From contig FCOD02000002.1 of NCBI GenBank assembly GCA_001544655.2, positions 124,001 to 188,000 of the forward strand: DNA of 64,000 nucleotides, given 5' to 3'. A model generated the notes under the pieces. The model was not told the origin of the DNA and did not search any database. It saw nothing but the letters and a program-made list of their open reading frames with translations. Every line of letters starts with the position of its first letter. Positions within the stretch are counted from its first letter, which is position 1. A program made the translations under genes and the position numbers. The stretch is from Caballeronia turbans (lineage in GTDB: Bacteria; Pseudomonadota; Gammaproteobacteria; Burkholderiales; Burkholderiaceae). Positions 17,089 through 26,645 of the stretch are shown here, in pieces.

Positions 17089-18266
17089 CGTTGACGTTCT
17101 CCGTGCGCTTTCAACAAGTCTCGTCCGACGATCAACTGCTGCACTTCCGTCGCACCTTCATAGATGCGCAGCGCGCGAATCTCGCGGTAAAGCGATTCGA
17201 CTGCCGTGCCGCTTTTCACGCCGAGGCCGCCCCATAACTGCACGGCAGCATCGATCACTTGTTGGGCGCCTTCGCTCGCGTGCCACTTCGCCATGGCTGC
17301 TTCGCGTGTGACGTTCTCGCCCTGATCGCGCAACCACGCGGCGCGATAGACGAGCAGCGCGCTCGTGTCGATGGTCAGCGCCATCTGGGCGAGCTTTGCC
17401 TGCGTGAGCTGGAAGTCGCCGAGCGTCTGGCCGAACATCTTGCGCGACGCGGCGCGATCGAGTCCCTCCTGCATTGCGCGGCGCGCGAAGCCCAGCGATG
17501 CGGCCGCAACGGACGTGCGGAAGATGTCGAGCGTGCGCATGGCGATCTTGAAGCCTTCGCCTGGCGCGCCGAGCATCTGGCTGCGCGGCACGCGCGCCTT
17601 GTCGAAATGCAGCCGCGCGAGCGGATGCGGCGCGATCACGTCGATGCGTTCGGCGATCTGCAGCCCCGGCGTATCCGCATCGACGATGAACGCGCTGATG
17701 CCGCGCGCGCCCGGTGCTCCGCCGGTGCGCGCGAACACGACATAGAAATCCGCGATGCCGCCGTTCGAGATCCATGTCTTGTCGCCATTCAGCACGTAGT
17801 CATCGCCGTCGGCGCGCGCATCGAGCGACATCGCCGCGACATCCGAGCCTGCGTCGGGCTCCGACAATGCGAACGCCGCGAGTGCCGTGCCGTTCGCGAC
17901 ACGCGGCAGATAGCGCGCCTTTTGCTCGTCGGTGCCGGCGAGCGAGATCGCGCCGGAGCCGAGGCCCTGCATGGCGAAGGCGAAGTCCGCGAGGCCGTCG
18001 TGCTTCGCGAGCGTTTCGCGAAGCAGACACACGGCGCGCGTGTCGATCGACTCGTTCGATGCGCCGTATTGCGTCCCGCCGACGCAATGCTTGAGCCAGC
18101 CCGCGTCGCCCAGCATCCGCACGAGGCGCTTGCAGGCGGCGTCGGTATCGGCGTGATCGACGTGCTTCAGATGCGTGTGCGCCCATGCATCGACATCGCG
18201 CGCGAGTACGCGATGCCGTTCATCGAAGAAGGGCCACGCGAGCGCGCTGTGCAGATCGACGTTCAT
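17085..18266 (-). CDS. Acyl-CoA dehydrogenase
   Basis: A 393-residue FAD-dependent acyl-CoA dehydrogenase with the usual three-domain order. [15 protein letters not shown] and [20 protein letters not shown] bind flavin and substrate. [21 protein letters not shown] is the middle C-terminal signature. The catalytic base is the Glu of [18 protein letters not shown]. In the 2-aminobenzoyl-CoA route it would oxidise the ring-derived acyl-CoA in the beta-oxidation phase. It begins directly after the enoyl-CoA hydratase stop. Confidence 0.88.
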   Translation of the reverse strand: MNVDLHSALAWPFFDERHRVLARDVDAWAHTHLKHVDHADTDAACKRLVRMLGDAGWLKHCVGGTQYGASNESIDTRAVCLLRETLAKHDGLADFAFAMQGLGSGAISLAGTDEQKARYLPRVANGTALAAFALSEPDAGSDVAAMSLDARADGDDYVLNGDKTWISNGGIADFYVVFARTGGAPGARGISAFIVDADTPGLQIAERIDVIAPHPLARLHFDKARVPRSQMLGAPGEGFKIAMRTLDIFRTSVAAASLGFARRAMQEGLDRAASRKMFGQTLGDFQLTQAKLAQMALTIDTSALLVYRAAWLRDQGENVTREAAMAKWHASEGAQQVIDAAVQLWGGLGVKSGTAVESLYREIRALRIYEGATEVQQLIVGRDLLKAHGERQR

Positions 18267-19118
18267 TCAATCACCTTCGAAGACGGGGCGCGTTTTCGCG
18301 GCAAACGCGCGATATGCGCGCTCGAAATCGCGCGTGCTCATGCAGATGGCTTGCGCCTGCGCTTCCGATTCGATCGCTTCGTCGATGCTCATGCTCCATT
18401 CCTGATGCAGCATCTTCTTTGTGATGCCGTGCGCGAAGGTCGGGCCTGCGACGAGTTCGGATGCGAGCTTCGCGGCTTCGTCGAGCAAAGTCTCGGGCGT
18501 GCAGAGGCGGTTGTAGAAGCCCCAGTCGTAGCCTTCGTCGCCGCTCGCGGCGCGGCCCGTGAAGAGCAGTTCGGCCGCACGTCCCTGGCCGATGATGCGC
18601 GGCAGGATCGAGCACGCGCCCATGTCGCAGCCCGCGAGGCCGACACGTGCGAACAGGAACGCGAGCTTGCTGCGCGAAGTGCCGAGACGCATGTCGGAGG
18701 CCATCGCGAGGATCGCGCCCGCGCCCGCGCATACGCCATCGACGGCGGCGACGATCGGCTGCGGGCAATGGCGCATCGCCTTGACGAGATCGCCGGTCAT
18801 GCGCGTGAAGAGCAGCAGCTCGGGCATCGGCAGATCGATGAGCGGCGCGATGATTTCATGCACGTCGCCGCCGGAACAGAAGTTGTCGCCCGCGCCGTGA
18901 ATCACGACGGCTTTCACATCGGTCGCATAGGCGAGCTGGCGAAAGAGGTCTCGCAACTCCGCATACGACTCGAACGTCAGCGGGTTCTTGCGCTCGGGGC
19001 GATTGAGCATGATGGTCGCGACGCCGTTCGTCACGGACCAGCCGAAGTGCGTCGCGCGATAGTCCGCGAGCGTCATGCGATTGCCGGCGAGAAGCGCGGC
19101 GGCGGCGGATGAGGTCAT
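18267..19118 (-). CDS. Enoyl-CoA hydratase/isomerase family protein
   Basis: A 283-residue crotonase-fold protein. The oxyanion-hole region is [11 protein letters not shown], and the second is [20 protein letters not shown]. The segment [20 protein letters not shown] holds the position of a catalytic acidic residue (D in CDMGA) in place of the more common E of hydratases, so it may be an isomerase, ring hydrolase or lyase rather than a plain hydratase. An N-terminal ~20-residue extension precedes the domain. ATG 19118 has AAGGAGACAG upstream. It begins 12 bp after the MarR gene in the same operon. Confidence 0.87.
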   Translation of the reverse strand: MTSSAAAALLAGNRMTLADYRATHFGWSVTNGVATIMLNRPERKNPLTFESYAELRDLFRQLAYATDVKAVVIHGAGDNFCSGGDVHEIIAPLIDLPMPELLLFTRMTGDLVKAMRHCPQPIVAAVDGVCAGAGAILAMASDMRLGTSRSKLAFLFARVGLAGCDMGACSILPRIIGQGRAAELLFTGRAASGDEGYDWGFYNRLCTPETLLDEAAKLASELVAGPTFAHGITKKMLHQEWSMSIDEAIESEAQAQAICMSTRDFERAYRAFAAKTRPVFEGD

Positions 19119-19129
19119 CGCTGTCTCCT

Positions 19130-19690
19130 TCAGTCCTTTAGCGTATTCATCAAATGCTGCTTCAGTTTGCCGAGCCGCTGATGCGTCTGCGATTTTTCAT
19201 TCAGTTCGAGGCCGCCGAACATTTCGACGACCCATTGCTCGTGCGCGGTCGCCATCTTGTCGAATGCGGCGCGGCCTTGCGGCGTGAGACGCACGCTGAT
19301 CGAGCGGCGATCATTCGGATCGATGTCGCGCGAGACGAGTCCTTCCTTTTCGAGCTGATCGGTGATGCCCGTCACGTTGCCGCCGGTGACCATCATGCGG
19401 CGCGACAGCTCGGTCATCTTCAGGCCTTCCGGATGACGTTCGAGCTGCGCCATCAGGTCAAAGCGCGGCAAGGTCGTATCGAACTCCGTGCGCAGGCGTT
19501 TGCGCAATTCGGCTTGCACCAGGTTCGTCGTCGTCAGCATGCGCAGCCACAGGCGCAGTCCCATGTGGCTGTCGGCGCCCGTGCTCATTTCCAGATCGAC
19601 GACGTTGTCCGCCGGCTTTTCTATGCCCTTGCGCGGCGTTTTCGGCTCCGTCGGGGCGGTCGTTTTCTTGTTGCGTGCGGCGTGGGTCAC
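19130..19690 (-). CDS. MarR-family transcriptional regulator
   Basis: A 186-residue MarR protein. After a charged ~45-residue N-terminal extension ([15 protein letters not shown]) comes the winged helix: [20 protein letters not shown] is the HTH and [18 protein letters not shown] is the wing. I chose the GTG at 19690 because it overlaps the SDR stop in a GTGA junction. The alternative is an internal ATG just before the domain. MarR proteins of aromatic-acid clusters are usually repressors released by the aryl-CoA. Here it is embedded inside the operon it would control, so repression would be autoregulatory. Confidence 0.83.
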   Translation of the reverse strand: MTHAARNKKTTAPTEPKTPRKGIEKPADNVVDLEMSTGADSHMGLRLWLRMLTTTNLVQAELRKRLRTEFDTTLPRFDLMAQLERHPEGLKMTELSRRMMVTGGNVTGITDQLEKEGLVSRDIDPNDRRSISVRLTPQGRAAFDKMATAHEQWVVEMFGGLELNEKSQTHQRLGKLKQHLMNTLKD

Positions 19691-20448
19691 GTTACTTCTC
19701 CACCTGATACGGAAATAGATTGGCCGTTCATCGAATCGGAGCCGGGGGCGCACAGCCATAGCACGGCGTTAGCGACTTCTTCCGGTTGCACGAAGCGGCG
19801 TTGCGGGTTGTGGCGCACGAGGGCATCGCGCGCATCCTGTTCGCTGCGCGAGGTCTTCGACATGATCTGATCGAGCGACGCGCGCAGCAGTTCGGTTTCG
19901 GTATAACCGGGGCACACTGCATTGACGGTGACGCCTTTCGTCGCGACTTCCGCAGCCAGCGCGCGCGTGAGGCCGATGACGCCGTGCTTCGCCGCGCAGT
20001 AAGCGGCGACATACGCATAGCCGATTTGCCCCGCCGTACTCGCGACATTCACGATGCGGCCATAGCCGCGTTCGAGCATGGAAGGCAGCACGGCGCGCGT
20101 GCAGAGAAATACACCTGTGAGATTCACGTCGAGCATGCGTTGCCAGAGCGCGGCATCGGTATGCGTGAAGGGCGCGGCTTGCGCGTGGCCCGCGTTGTTG
20201 ATGAGGATGTCGGCAGGACCGGCGCGCGAAAATGCTTCCTCGACGGCGGCTTCGTTCGTGACATCGACGCTGATGCACGCGACGTCGCCATGCGCGCGCA
20301 TCGCTTCGCGTTGTGCTTCGAGGCGCGCGCGATCGCGGCCCATCAACGTGACGCGCGCGCCCGCCCGTGCGAGCGCTTCTGCGCACGACGCACCGATGCC
20401 GCTGCCTCCGCCCGTGATGACCGCGTGCTTGTCTGCGAGAGCCGTCAT
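19687..20448 (-). CDS. Short-chain dehydrogenase/reductase
   Basis: A 253-residue classical SDR. The cofactor motif TGGGSGIG is at residues 12-19, NNAG at 84-87, and the catalytic triad is S137, Y150 and K154 (YCAAK). PGYTETELL follows the active site. It should oxidise or reduce the hydroxylated, dearomatised CoA ester made by the preceding enzyme, as an alcohol dehydrogenase does in the Azoarcus pathway. ATG 20448 lies two bases after the stop of the upstream gene. An open frame runs much farther upstream on the same strand but overlaps that gene and is not coding. Confidence 0.88.
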   Translation of the reverse strand: MTALADKHAVITGGGSGIGASCAEALARAGARVTLMGRDRARLEAQREAMRAHGDVACISVDVTNEAAVEEAFSRAGPADILINNAGHAQAAPFTHTDAALWQRMLDVNLTGVFLCTRAVLPSMLERGYGRIVNVASTAGQIGYAYVAAYCAAKHGVIGLTRALAAEVATKGVTVNAVCPGYTETELLRASLDQIMSKTSRSEQDARDALVRHNPQRRFVQPEEVANAVLWLCAPGSDSMNGQSISVSGGEVT

Positions 20449-20450
20449 GA

Positions 20451-22835
20451 TCAGACCGTTCCTTCCGCGCGTTGGGCGCGTTCCTGTGGCGTGAGGCGCG
20501 CGTTGTCGGCGGCCAGCGCTCGCTCGCGTTCCAGGTTGCGTTCGAGTTGCGATTTGGCGGCGGCGTACTGCTTCGGCCACGCGATGTCGAAGTAACCGAT
20601 CTTCGCGGCTTCGTTCAACGTCCACGCCGGATTCGCGAGATGCGGACGCGCCACCGCGCAGAGATCCGCGCGTCCCGCCGCGATGATGCTGTTCACATGA
20701 TCCGCTTGCGAGATCGCACCGACGGCGATCGTGGCAATGCCCGCTTCGTTGCGGATGCGATCCGCGAACGGCGTCTGGAACATGCGGCCGTACACGGGCT
20801 TTTCCTGCTTGCTGACCTGCCCCGACGACACGTCGATCATGTCCGCACCTGCTGCCTTGAATGCGCGTGCGATTTCGACCGCGTCGTCCGGTGTCGTGCC
20901 GCCATCCACCCAGTCGTGCGCGGAAATGCGAACGGACATCGGCCTGTCTTGCGGCCATGCCGCGCGCATCGCCTCGAATACTTCGAGCGGATAGCGCAGA
21001 CGGTTTTCGAGCGAGCCGCCGTACTGGTCGGTGCGATGATTCGTTAGCGGCGACAAAAAGCTCGACAGGAAATAGCCGTGCGCGCAGTGCAATTCGAGCC
21101 AGTCGAAGCCCGCTTGCGCGGCCATTTCGGCGGCACGCACGAATTGCGCTGCAATTCCACGCAGTTCTTCATGCGACGCCTCGCGCGACCATTGGCTCAC
21201 GCCTTGCACGTACTGTTGCGGCGAAGCGGAGACGAGCGGCCAGTTTCCATCAGGCAACGGCTGATCGATGCCTTCCCAGCTCACGCGCGTCGATGCCTTC
21301 GCGCCCGCATGACCGAGTTGCATGCCGATCTTCGCATCCGATTGCGCATGCACGAAATCGACGATGCGCGTCCACGCGGCGAGATGCTCCGGCGCATACA
21401 TGCCGGGACATCCCGGTGTGATGCGCGCCTCGGGCGACACGCAGGTCATCTCCGTCATGACGAGCGCGGCGCCGCCCATCGCGCGCGCGCCGAGATGCAT
21501 CAGGTGATAGTCGCCCGCGACGCCATCGACGGCGGAATACTGCGCCATCGGCGATACGACCACGCGGTTCTTCAGCGTGACGCCGCGCAGCTTGAACGGC
21601 GTGAACATCGGTGGAATGGAGCGTTGCTGTGCAGTGCGCTCGATACCCGCGCGCGCGGCGAGCCAGTCTTCGAACGAGGCGACATAGCGCGCATCACGTT
21701 CGCGCAGGTTTTCATGCGAGATGCGCTGCGAGCGCGTAAGCAGCGAATACGCGAACTGCTCCGGTTCGAACGCCGCGTAACGGTCCACATGCTCGAACCA
21801 TTCCGTCGAATTGCGCGCGGCGTTCTGGATGCGCAGCACATCCACGCTGCGCACCTGCGTGTAATGCGCGAGCGCGCCTTCGAGATCGCCGTTCTGCCTG
21901 GCGAATGCCGTGTCGATGCTGTTCGCGAGTTCGATCGCGTCTTCGAGCGCGAGCTTGGTGCCCGAACCGATGGAGAAGTGCGCGGTATGCGCCGCATCGC
22001 CCATCAGCACGACGGGCGTGCGCTTGCCGTTCGCGCCATCGCGCCAATGCACCCATTCACGATTCACCACGCGCGGAAAGCGAATCCATTGCGCCGAGCC
22101 GCGCAAGTGCGTGGCGTTCGATATCAGCGCGTGACCGTCCAGATACTTCGCGAAGAGCTTTTCGCAAAACGCGATGCCGTCGTCCTTGCTCATGTCGGCG
22201 AGGCCGGCTCCGCGCCATACGCGCTCGGGCGCTTCGACGATGAACGTCGACGTGTTCTCGTCGAAACGATAGGCATGCGCCTGGAACCAGCCCCACTCCG
22301 TCTTTTCGAATGCGAACGTGAAGGCGTCGAAACACTTGTTCGTGCCGAGCCACACGAAGCGGCAATCGCGCAGATCGATGTCGGGTCGATAGGTCGACGC
22401 GTATTTTTGCCGGACCGCGCTGTTCGCGCCATCGCTCGCAATGATGAGGTCCGCCTCGTAGTCTTCGTCGTTGACGACTTGCGTCTCGAAGACGAGCTTT
22501 ACGCCGAGATCTTCGCAGCGTGCCTGCAGGATATTCAGCAGACGTTTGCGGCCGATGCCGCAGAAGCCATGCCCCGACGAACGGATCGTGCGGCCGCCGA
22601 CGTGGACTTCGATGTCGTCCCAATGATTGAAGGCATCGAGGATGGCGTCGGCGCTTTGCGGGTCCGCCGCGCGCAGGTTGCCGAGCGTCTGGTCGGAGAA
22701 CACGACGCCCCAGCCGAACGTGTCGTACGGCCGGTTGCGCTCGACGACGGTGATGTCGTAGCCAGGGTGGCGGTGCTTCATCAAAAGCCCGAAATACAGG
22801 CCCGCCGGGCCTCCGCCGATGCAGACGATGCGCAT
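20451..22835 (-). CDS. 2-aminobenzoyl-CoA monooxygenase/reductase (fused flavoprotein; salicylyl-CoA 5-hydroxylase-like)
   Basis: A 794-residue two-domain flavoenzyme. Residues 1-~405 are a class A aromatic monooxygenase: FAD motif [15 protein letters not shown] at the N-terminus, then [13 protein letters not shown], and [18 protein letters not shown]. From M410 on it is an Old Yellow Enzyme: [20 protein letters not shown], then [20 protein letters not shown] and [11 protein letters not shown]. This fusion is the hallmark of 2-aminobenzoyl-CoA monooxygenase/reductase, which hydroxylates and then reduces the ring of anthraniloyl-CoA. Salicylyl-CoA 5-hydroxylase is the close alternative. It is the first gene of the operon, behind a good promoter at 22870-22898. 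Confidence 0.9.
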   Translation of the reverse strand: MRIVCIGGGPAGLYFGLLMKHRHPGYDITVVERNRPYDTFGWGVVFSDQTLGNLRAADPQSADAILDAFNHWDDIEVHVGGRTIRSSGHGFCGIGRKRLLNILQARCEDLGVKLVFETQVVNDEDYEADLIIASDGANSAVRQKYASTYRPDIDLRDCRFVWLGTNKCFDAFTFAFEKTEWGWFQAHAYRFDENTSTFIVEAPERVWRGAGLADMSKDDGIAFCEKLFAKYLDGHALISNATHLRGSAQWIRFPRVVNREWVHWRDGANGKRTPVVLMGDAAHTAHFSIGSGTKLALEDAIELANSIDTAFARQNGDLEGALAHYTQVRSVDVLRIQNAARNSTEWFEHVDRYAAFEPEQFAYSLLTRSQRISHENLRERDARYVASFEDWLAARAGIERTAQQRSIPPMFTPFKLRGVTLKNRVVVSPMAQYSAVDGVAGDYHLMHLGARAMGGAALVMTEMTCVSPEARITPGCPGMYAPEHLAAWTRIVDFVHAQSDAKIGMQLGHAGAKASTRVSWEGIDQPLPDGNWPLVSASPQQYVQGVSQWSREASHEELRGIAAQFVRAAEMAAQAGFDWLELHCAHGYFLSSFLSPLTNHRTDQYGGSLENRLRYPLEVFEAMRAAWPQDRPMSVRISAHDWVDGGTTPDDAVEIARAFKAAGADMIDVSSGQVSKQEKPVYGRMFQTPFADRIRNEAGIATIAVGAISQADHVNSIIAAGRADLCAVARPHLANPAWTLNEAAKIGYFDIAWPKQYAAAKSQLERNLERERALAADNARLTPQERAQRAEGTV

Positions 22836-22869
22836 GCTTGCTCTCCGACCGTTGTCTTCTCACGTCGAT

Positions 22870-22898
22870 AATTTAGGTTTTGATAGTTTAGATGTCAA
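22870..22898 (-). promoter_or_regulatory. Sigma70-type promoter of the aminobenzoyl-CoA operon
   Basis: On the - strand TTGACA (22898-22893) is a perfect -35. After exactly 17 bp comes TAAATT (22875-22870), a 4/6 -10. The start codon of the monooxygenase/reductase is at 22835. The region is markedly AT-richer than its surroundings. It contains two near-identical 10-mers, GATAATTTAG and GATAGTTTAG on the + strand 14 bp apart, which could be operator half-sites for the operon's MarR protein. Confidence 0.6.
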
Positions 22899-22969
22899 GT
22901 AAATAGTGGGCTGGAGGGCAGTCGCCCGCGACCCTTGCGCGTAACTACCGGAGGCGAGTCACCTTGTAG

Positions 22970-23337
22970 CTTGCGGTGGCATTCGTCGGAACGCTGAATC
23001 CGAGCGCGGACGATGTCAGTCTGTTTCTACCGATCGAGCACGCATGTCTTGCCGAAGCGTCGCAGGCGCAGGCACGTACAGCATTGTTCGCGCGCTACAG
23101 CCTCGCGGGCGCGCTCGCGGGCGCGCGCTCGGTGCGCTGCTGGCCGGCGTCCCCGACTGGGTCGCTGCGCATTCCGAAATATCGGCGCTTTCGGCCATGC
23201 GAGTCATGTTCATGGTGTGCGCCCTGTCGGGACTCGCGATCCTGATCCTGTACCTGTACATGCCATCGCATCAGCCAGCTACCACCAACGTTCCCGCCGC
23301 GCTCGCGGGTGTTTGCCTCGGCGACCGGAACGAATGA
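22970..23337 (+). pseudogene. Remnant of an MFS transporter C-terminal end (frameshifted)
   Basis: In one frame the sequence reads SLFLPIEHACLAEASQAQ, TALFARYSLAGALAGA. In the next frame it continues LGALLAGVPDWVAAHSEIS and VMFMVCALSGLAILILYLYM. The pieces join into a normal membrane-protein segment, so a frameshift lies around 23100-23125. The N-terminal two thirds of any MFS protein are missing, and an in-frame stop precedes the remnant (22967-22969). I judge it a decayed fragment. The identity as MFS rests on the PxExA and FARYSLAG pattern and is moderate. Confidence 0.6.
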
Positions 23338-23816
23338 AGTCGTGGCGATCGACAGTCACGCGGCATATCTTCGTCAACGTTCAAACGCGTCGGCAACTGG
23401 TCGAGATCGACCTTTCGACGGGTGCAATCGCGGCGCGGATCGACTTGCCCGGAGCAGACGGGAATCACGGCTTGCTCATCGTTGGGCAAGCCAGACTCGC
23501 CTTCATTGCGTGTGAAGGCAACAGCAAATTGCTGGTGCTGGACATGCGCACAATGCGTGTCTCCCAATCGTTCGACGTGGGACGAAATCCGGACGTACTG
23601 GCGCTCGATGCTTCGGCGAGCACGGTGTATGTGGCTGGCGAGGGCGGTGTCGTCCCGATGTTCCGTTTTGACGGGACTCATGTGGCAAAAGTGGGCGAAG
23701 GTTCTCTGGGGCCGAACGCTCATGTCGTGTATGTCGATCCGGCGACGCATCGATCGTACTTCGCTCTCAAGGATCTCAACGGTCATCCGGCGTTGCGCAT
23801 CATGGCGCCGCAGTGA
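23309..23816 (+). pseudogene. Remnant of a YncE-like beta-propeller protein (deleted and frameshifted)
   Basis: Frame 2 reads VFASATGTNEVVAIDSHAA and then breaks. From about 23360 frame 3 reads RHIFVNVQTRRQLVEIDLST, then GADGNHGLLIVGQARLAFIA, KLLVLDMRTMRVSQSF and DPATHRSYFALKDLNGHPAL. These are blades of a YncE/NHL-type seven-bladed propeller as found in secreted YncE-family proteins. The first blades and ~60 residues between the two frames are missing, so this is an internally deleted pseudogene. A C-terminal protein from ATG 23336 could still be translated (~160 residues) but would be an incomplete propeller. Confidence 0.65.
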
Positions 23817-24022
23817 TGCTGGCATCGTGCGCTGATAGCTGCAAGGGTGCTGCGCGGGTTTGCCCCTAGCTCGCGATAAACAAATGGAATTGCTTTGCGA
23901 GAAAATTTGATTGGATTTCCATCGGGTGCGGACCTATCGTGCGTAGTCCGATGCGGCAATCCGCGCGCTCGCATCGAAATAACGGCCTCGCCGACAGAAC
24001 AAAATATCCAGGAGACTTACCC

Positions 24023-25375
24023 ATGGAGCAATCCTCCGCGGTGCCGCGTGTGCCGGAGTCGGACGCCAGCGCCGCTCAGAACATCGCTTCCAACGATCGA
24101 GCTACGCCAAGGGTGCGGCGAATCCAGCGTACCGCGCTTGCTCTTCTCCTCCTGAGCGGGGTCATCAACTACATCGATCGCGCAACGCTATCCATCGCGA
24201 ATCCGCTGATCCGGCAGGATCTCGGGCTTTCGGTCGGGGAAATGGGCCTGCTGCTTTCCGCGTTCCTATGGGCTTATGCGTTTGCGCAACTGCCGGCGGG
24301 CGCATTGGTCGATCGCTTCGGCGCGCGGATCATGCTTACCGTCAGCCTCGCGACTTGGTCGGTGGCGCAAGCCTTCGGCGGCGTCGTGAGCAGCTTCGGC
24401 CAGTTCTTCGCCGCTCGCATGGTGCTGGGAATCGGGGAGGCGCCGCAATTTCCGACGAGCGCCAAAGTCGTTCGCGACTGGTTCGGCAAGAAAGAGCGTG
24501 GCGCCGCGACCGGCATCTGGAACAGTTCATCGACGCTGGGCACCGCAATATCGGCGCCTTTGCTGACAGTCGTAATGTTGACCGTGGGATGGCGATGGAT
24601 GTTCGGCATCATGGGAATCGCCGGGCTCGTCGTGGCACTGTGTTTCTTTCTCGTGCATCGCGACCCGCGTCAGGTCGACCTGACGCAGCGGGAGCGCGCG
24701 TATCTCACTGACGTCGATGGTGAAATCCAGAGCCGCCCGACATGGCGCGAGTGGCGCCGTCTGTTCGAGTTCAGCACCACGTGGGGCATGCTGCTGGGAT
24801 TCTTCGGCACGATCTACGTCTTGTGGCTCTACAACGCGTGGTTGCCGACGTATCTGCAAATGGAATTTCACCTGACCATCGCGAAGTCGGGGTGGGTGGC
24901 GGCGGTCCCCTATCTCTTCGGCGTAGTGGGCAGCCTTTCCGGCGGAAAGATTTGCGACGTGCTCGCTCGGCGAGGGGTGTCGGCGATCAACAGCCGGAAG
25001 TACCCGATGGCCGCCTCGCTTTTCGGTGTCGCCGTGTTTACGGTGCTGACTGGCCTCACGCACAGCGCGACACTGGCGGTCGTATTCATCTCGATCTCGA
25101 TGTTGCTCCTGTATGTGTCGAGCAGTGCGGCCTGGGCGACGGCGTCCGTTGCCGCGCCCTCCAACTGCACCGCGTCGATCGGCGCCATGCAGAATTTCGG
25201 GGGCTACTTCGGCGGCGCGCTGGCACCGGTCGTCACGGGCTTCATCGTGCAGCAGACACGCTCGTTCCAGCCTGCGCTCTTCGTCGGGGCGGGCGTTGCC
25301 GCCGTCGCGCTGATCGGCTACTGGCTGCTCGTGCGCGGCCCGATTCCGCCGGCGGCGCTGGCCCAGGACGCGTAA
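24023..25375 (+). CDS. MFS transporter, anion:cation symporter (ACS) family
   Basis: A 450-residue twelve-helix permease. Family marks are VINYIDRATLSIANPLI in helix 1, GALVDRFGARIML in loop 2-3, and RMVLGIGEAPQFPTSAKVV in helix 4. KKERGAATGIWNSSSTLGTA and GMLLGFFGTIYVLWLYNAWL follow. These are typical of galactonate/glucarate/phthalate-type sugar-acid carriers. ATG 24023 has CCAGGAGA eight bases upstream; the frame is open farther up but without conserved sequence. It is convergent with the Ldh_2-family gene, with a strong hairpin between. It probably imports the hydroxy acid that the neighbour oxidises. Confidence 0.88.
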   Translation: MEQSSAVPRVPESDASAAQNIASNDRATPRVRRIQRTALALLLLSGVINYIDRATLSIANPLIRQDLGLSVGEMGLLLSAFLWAYAFAQLPAGALVDRFGARIMLTVSLATWSVAQAFGGVVSSFGQFFAARMVLGIGEAPQFPTSAKVVRDWFGKKERGAATGIWNSSSTLGTAISAPLLTVVMLTVGWRWMFGIMGIAGLVVALCFFLVHRDPRQVDLTQRERAYLTDVDGEIQSRPTWREWRRLFEFSTTWGMLLGFFGTIYVLWLYNAWLPTYLQMEFHLTIAKSGWVAAVPYLFGVVGSLSGGKICDVLARRGVSAINSRKYPMAASLFGVAVFTVLTGLTHSATLAVVFISISMLLLYVSSSAAWATASVAAPSNCTASIGAMQNFGGYFGGALAPVVTGFIVQQTRSFQPALFVGAGVAAVALIGYWLLVRGPIPPAALAQDA

Positions 25376-25393
25376 CCGCAACACAGCGCTGCT

Positions 25394-25422
25394 GCGAGCG
25401 AGAGTCAGAGACTCTCGCTCGC
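25394..25422. terminator. Bidirectional hairpin between convergent genes
   Basis: A perfect 13-bp stem (GCGAGCGAGAGTC / GACTCTCGCTCGC) with a 3-base loop AGA sits between the MFS stop (25375) and the Ldh_2-family stop (25429). There is no U-tract, so termination may rely on the hairpin with Rho or act as an mRNA 3' end. Confidence 0.7.
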
Positions 25423-25428
25423 CTCGAC

Positions 25429-26493
25429 TCAGCCGGTCAGTGCATCAGGAAACCCGATCTCATAGCGCCGAGCGCAGGCCTCGAGTGCCGGTGCGATCGT
25501 CGGGTGCAGCGCGACTCCGTCGCGTAGTTGCTCGCGCTTGAGGCTCAATCCGCGATCGCCCGGCATCCGCACACCCGACGTTCCAGGGCGCGGCGGATTG
25601 TCCCGACAGGCATCGCCGAGCCAGTCCATTTGCCGCGCGAACGCGGCGGGACCGCCAAAAGCCGCCGGATCGTATAACGACACAAACACGGTGGCGCCCC
25701 ATCCCTCGGCGGGATCGGCCCGGCCGTGACCGGCGAGACCTCCCGTCAGCGCCTCGATCATCAACGCTAGCCCGAAGCCCTTGTGTCCCCACGTCATGCC
25801 GCCGACCGGGAGAATCGATCCCGGAGGCTCAGTGGACAGCACGGCGGGATCGCGGCTGGGCTGACCGTCCGCATCGAGAAAACATGCCTCCTCGAAGAGT
25901 TCGCCGGCCTTGTGTCGGCGCGCGGTCATGCCGTTCGTCACGGTCGACGAGGAGATATCGATCAGAAACGGCGTGCCCGATGTCGGAATGCCCGCCGCGA
26001 TCGGATTCGGTGTAAATACCGAACGCGTGCCGCCATGAGGGGCCACGCTTTGCACCGCCGGGTCGGAGCTGCCGAGCACGATCATGAATCCGTCGGCAGT
26101 GGCCTTTTCCAGATAACTGGCAAGACAGGCGATGTGATGACTGCGCCGAATCACGAGCGTCGCGCTCCCGTATTCTCGTGCTCTCGGCGCGAGTGTTTCG
26201 ATGCCGCTGAGCACGAGCCACGGGCCGGGAAGACGCCGGCCATCCCACAACAGGCTGGCGCCCCGGTCCGCCACGACCTCGGGCTCGCCGGAGCACGTCA
26301 TCGTGGCGTTTTCAATCTCACGGATATAGCCGGGCAGCAGCGCGAGCCCGTGCGTATCGTGTCCCATCAAGTCGCCATCGACGAGCGTACGGGCGACTGC
26401 CAGCGCTTTGACGTCGTCCATTCCGGCCCTGACCAGCAGACGCTGTGCGAAGCCTTGCAGTTCATCGGCGGAGTACCGGGCTTGTGTATTCAT
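25429..26493 (-). CDS. Malate/L-lactate dehydrogenase (Ldh_2) family NAD(P)-dependent oxidoreductase
   Basis: A 354-residue protein of the Ldh_2 family, which oxidises 2-hydroxy acids such as malate, L-lactate, ureidoglycolate or sulfolactate. The catalytic region GHDTHGLALLPGYI is near residue 45. IRRSHHIACLASYLEKATADG, TPNPIAAGIPTSGTPFLIDI and MTWGHKGFGLALMIEALTGG follow in family order. ATG 26493 starts the domain; the longer open frame upstream is intergenic. It is divergent from the LysR gene, which likely controls it, and convergent with the sugar-acid-type MFS carrier. The substrate is unknown. Confidence 0.88.
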   Translation of the reverse strand: MNTQARYSADELQGFAQRLLVRAGMDDVKALAVARTLVDGDLMGHDTHGLALLPGYIREIENATMTCSGEPEVVADRGASLLWDGRRLPGPWLVLSGIETLAPRAREYGSATLVIRRSHHIACLASYLEKATADGFMIVLGSSDPAVQSVAPHGGTRSVFTPNPIAAGIPTSGTPFLIDISSSTVTNGMTARRHKAGELFEEACFLDADGQPSRDPAVLSTEPPGSILPVGGMTWGHKGFGLALMIEALTGGLAGHGRADPAEGWGATVFVSLYDPAAFGGPAAFARQMDWLGDACRDNPPRPGTSGVRMPGDRGLSLKREQLRDGVALHPTIAPALEACARRYEIGFPDALTG

Positions 26494-26594
26494 CGTGATC
26501 GCGTCAGTAAGGTGGTTGTTGGAAGCTGCCGGGCAAGTAAAGGCCCGATGCGCTCTGGATTGTCCATTGCGCTTTTGATAAGCGTCCAATCGAG

Positions 26595-26612
26595 AATTGC
26601 GTAAAATCAATT
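26595..26612. promoter_or_regulatory. Candidate LysR-type binding site
   Basis: AATTGCGTAAAATCAATT is a 5+5 inverted repeat (AATTG/CAATT) containing the T-N11-A pattern of LysR regulators. It lies in the 152-bp gap between the divergent Ldh_2-family and LysR genes, ~34 bp from the regulator start and ~100 bp from the other gene. Confidence 0.45.
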
Positions 26613-26645
26613 CCATCTGGTTATGAGTCTCTACGCGTTTGCCCT

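Noticed and set aside
20449-20958. Extension of the SDR frame by ~170 codons upstream
   Set aside because: The extra part overlaps the OYE domain of the neighbouring gene, lacks domain features and is Arg/Gly-rich; ATG 20448 fits the family length.
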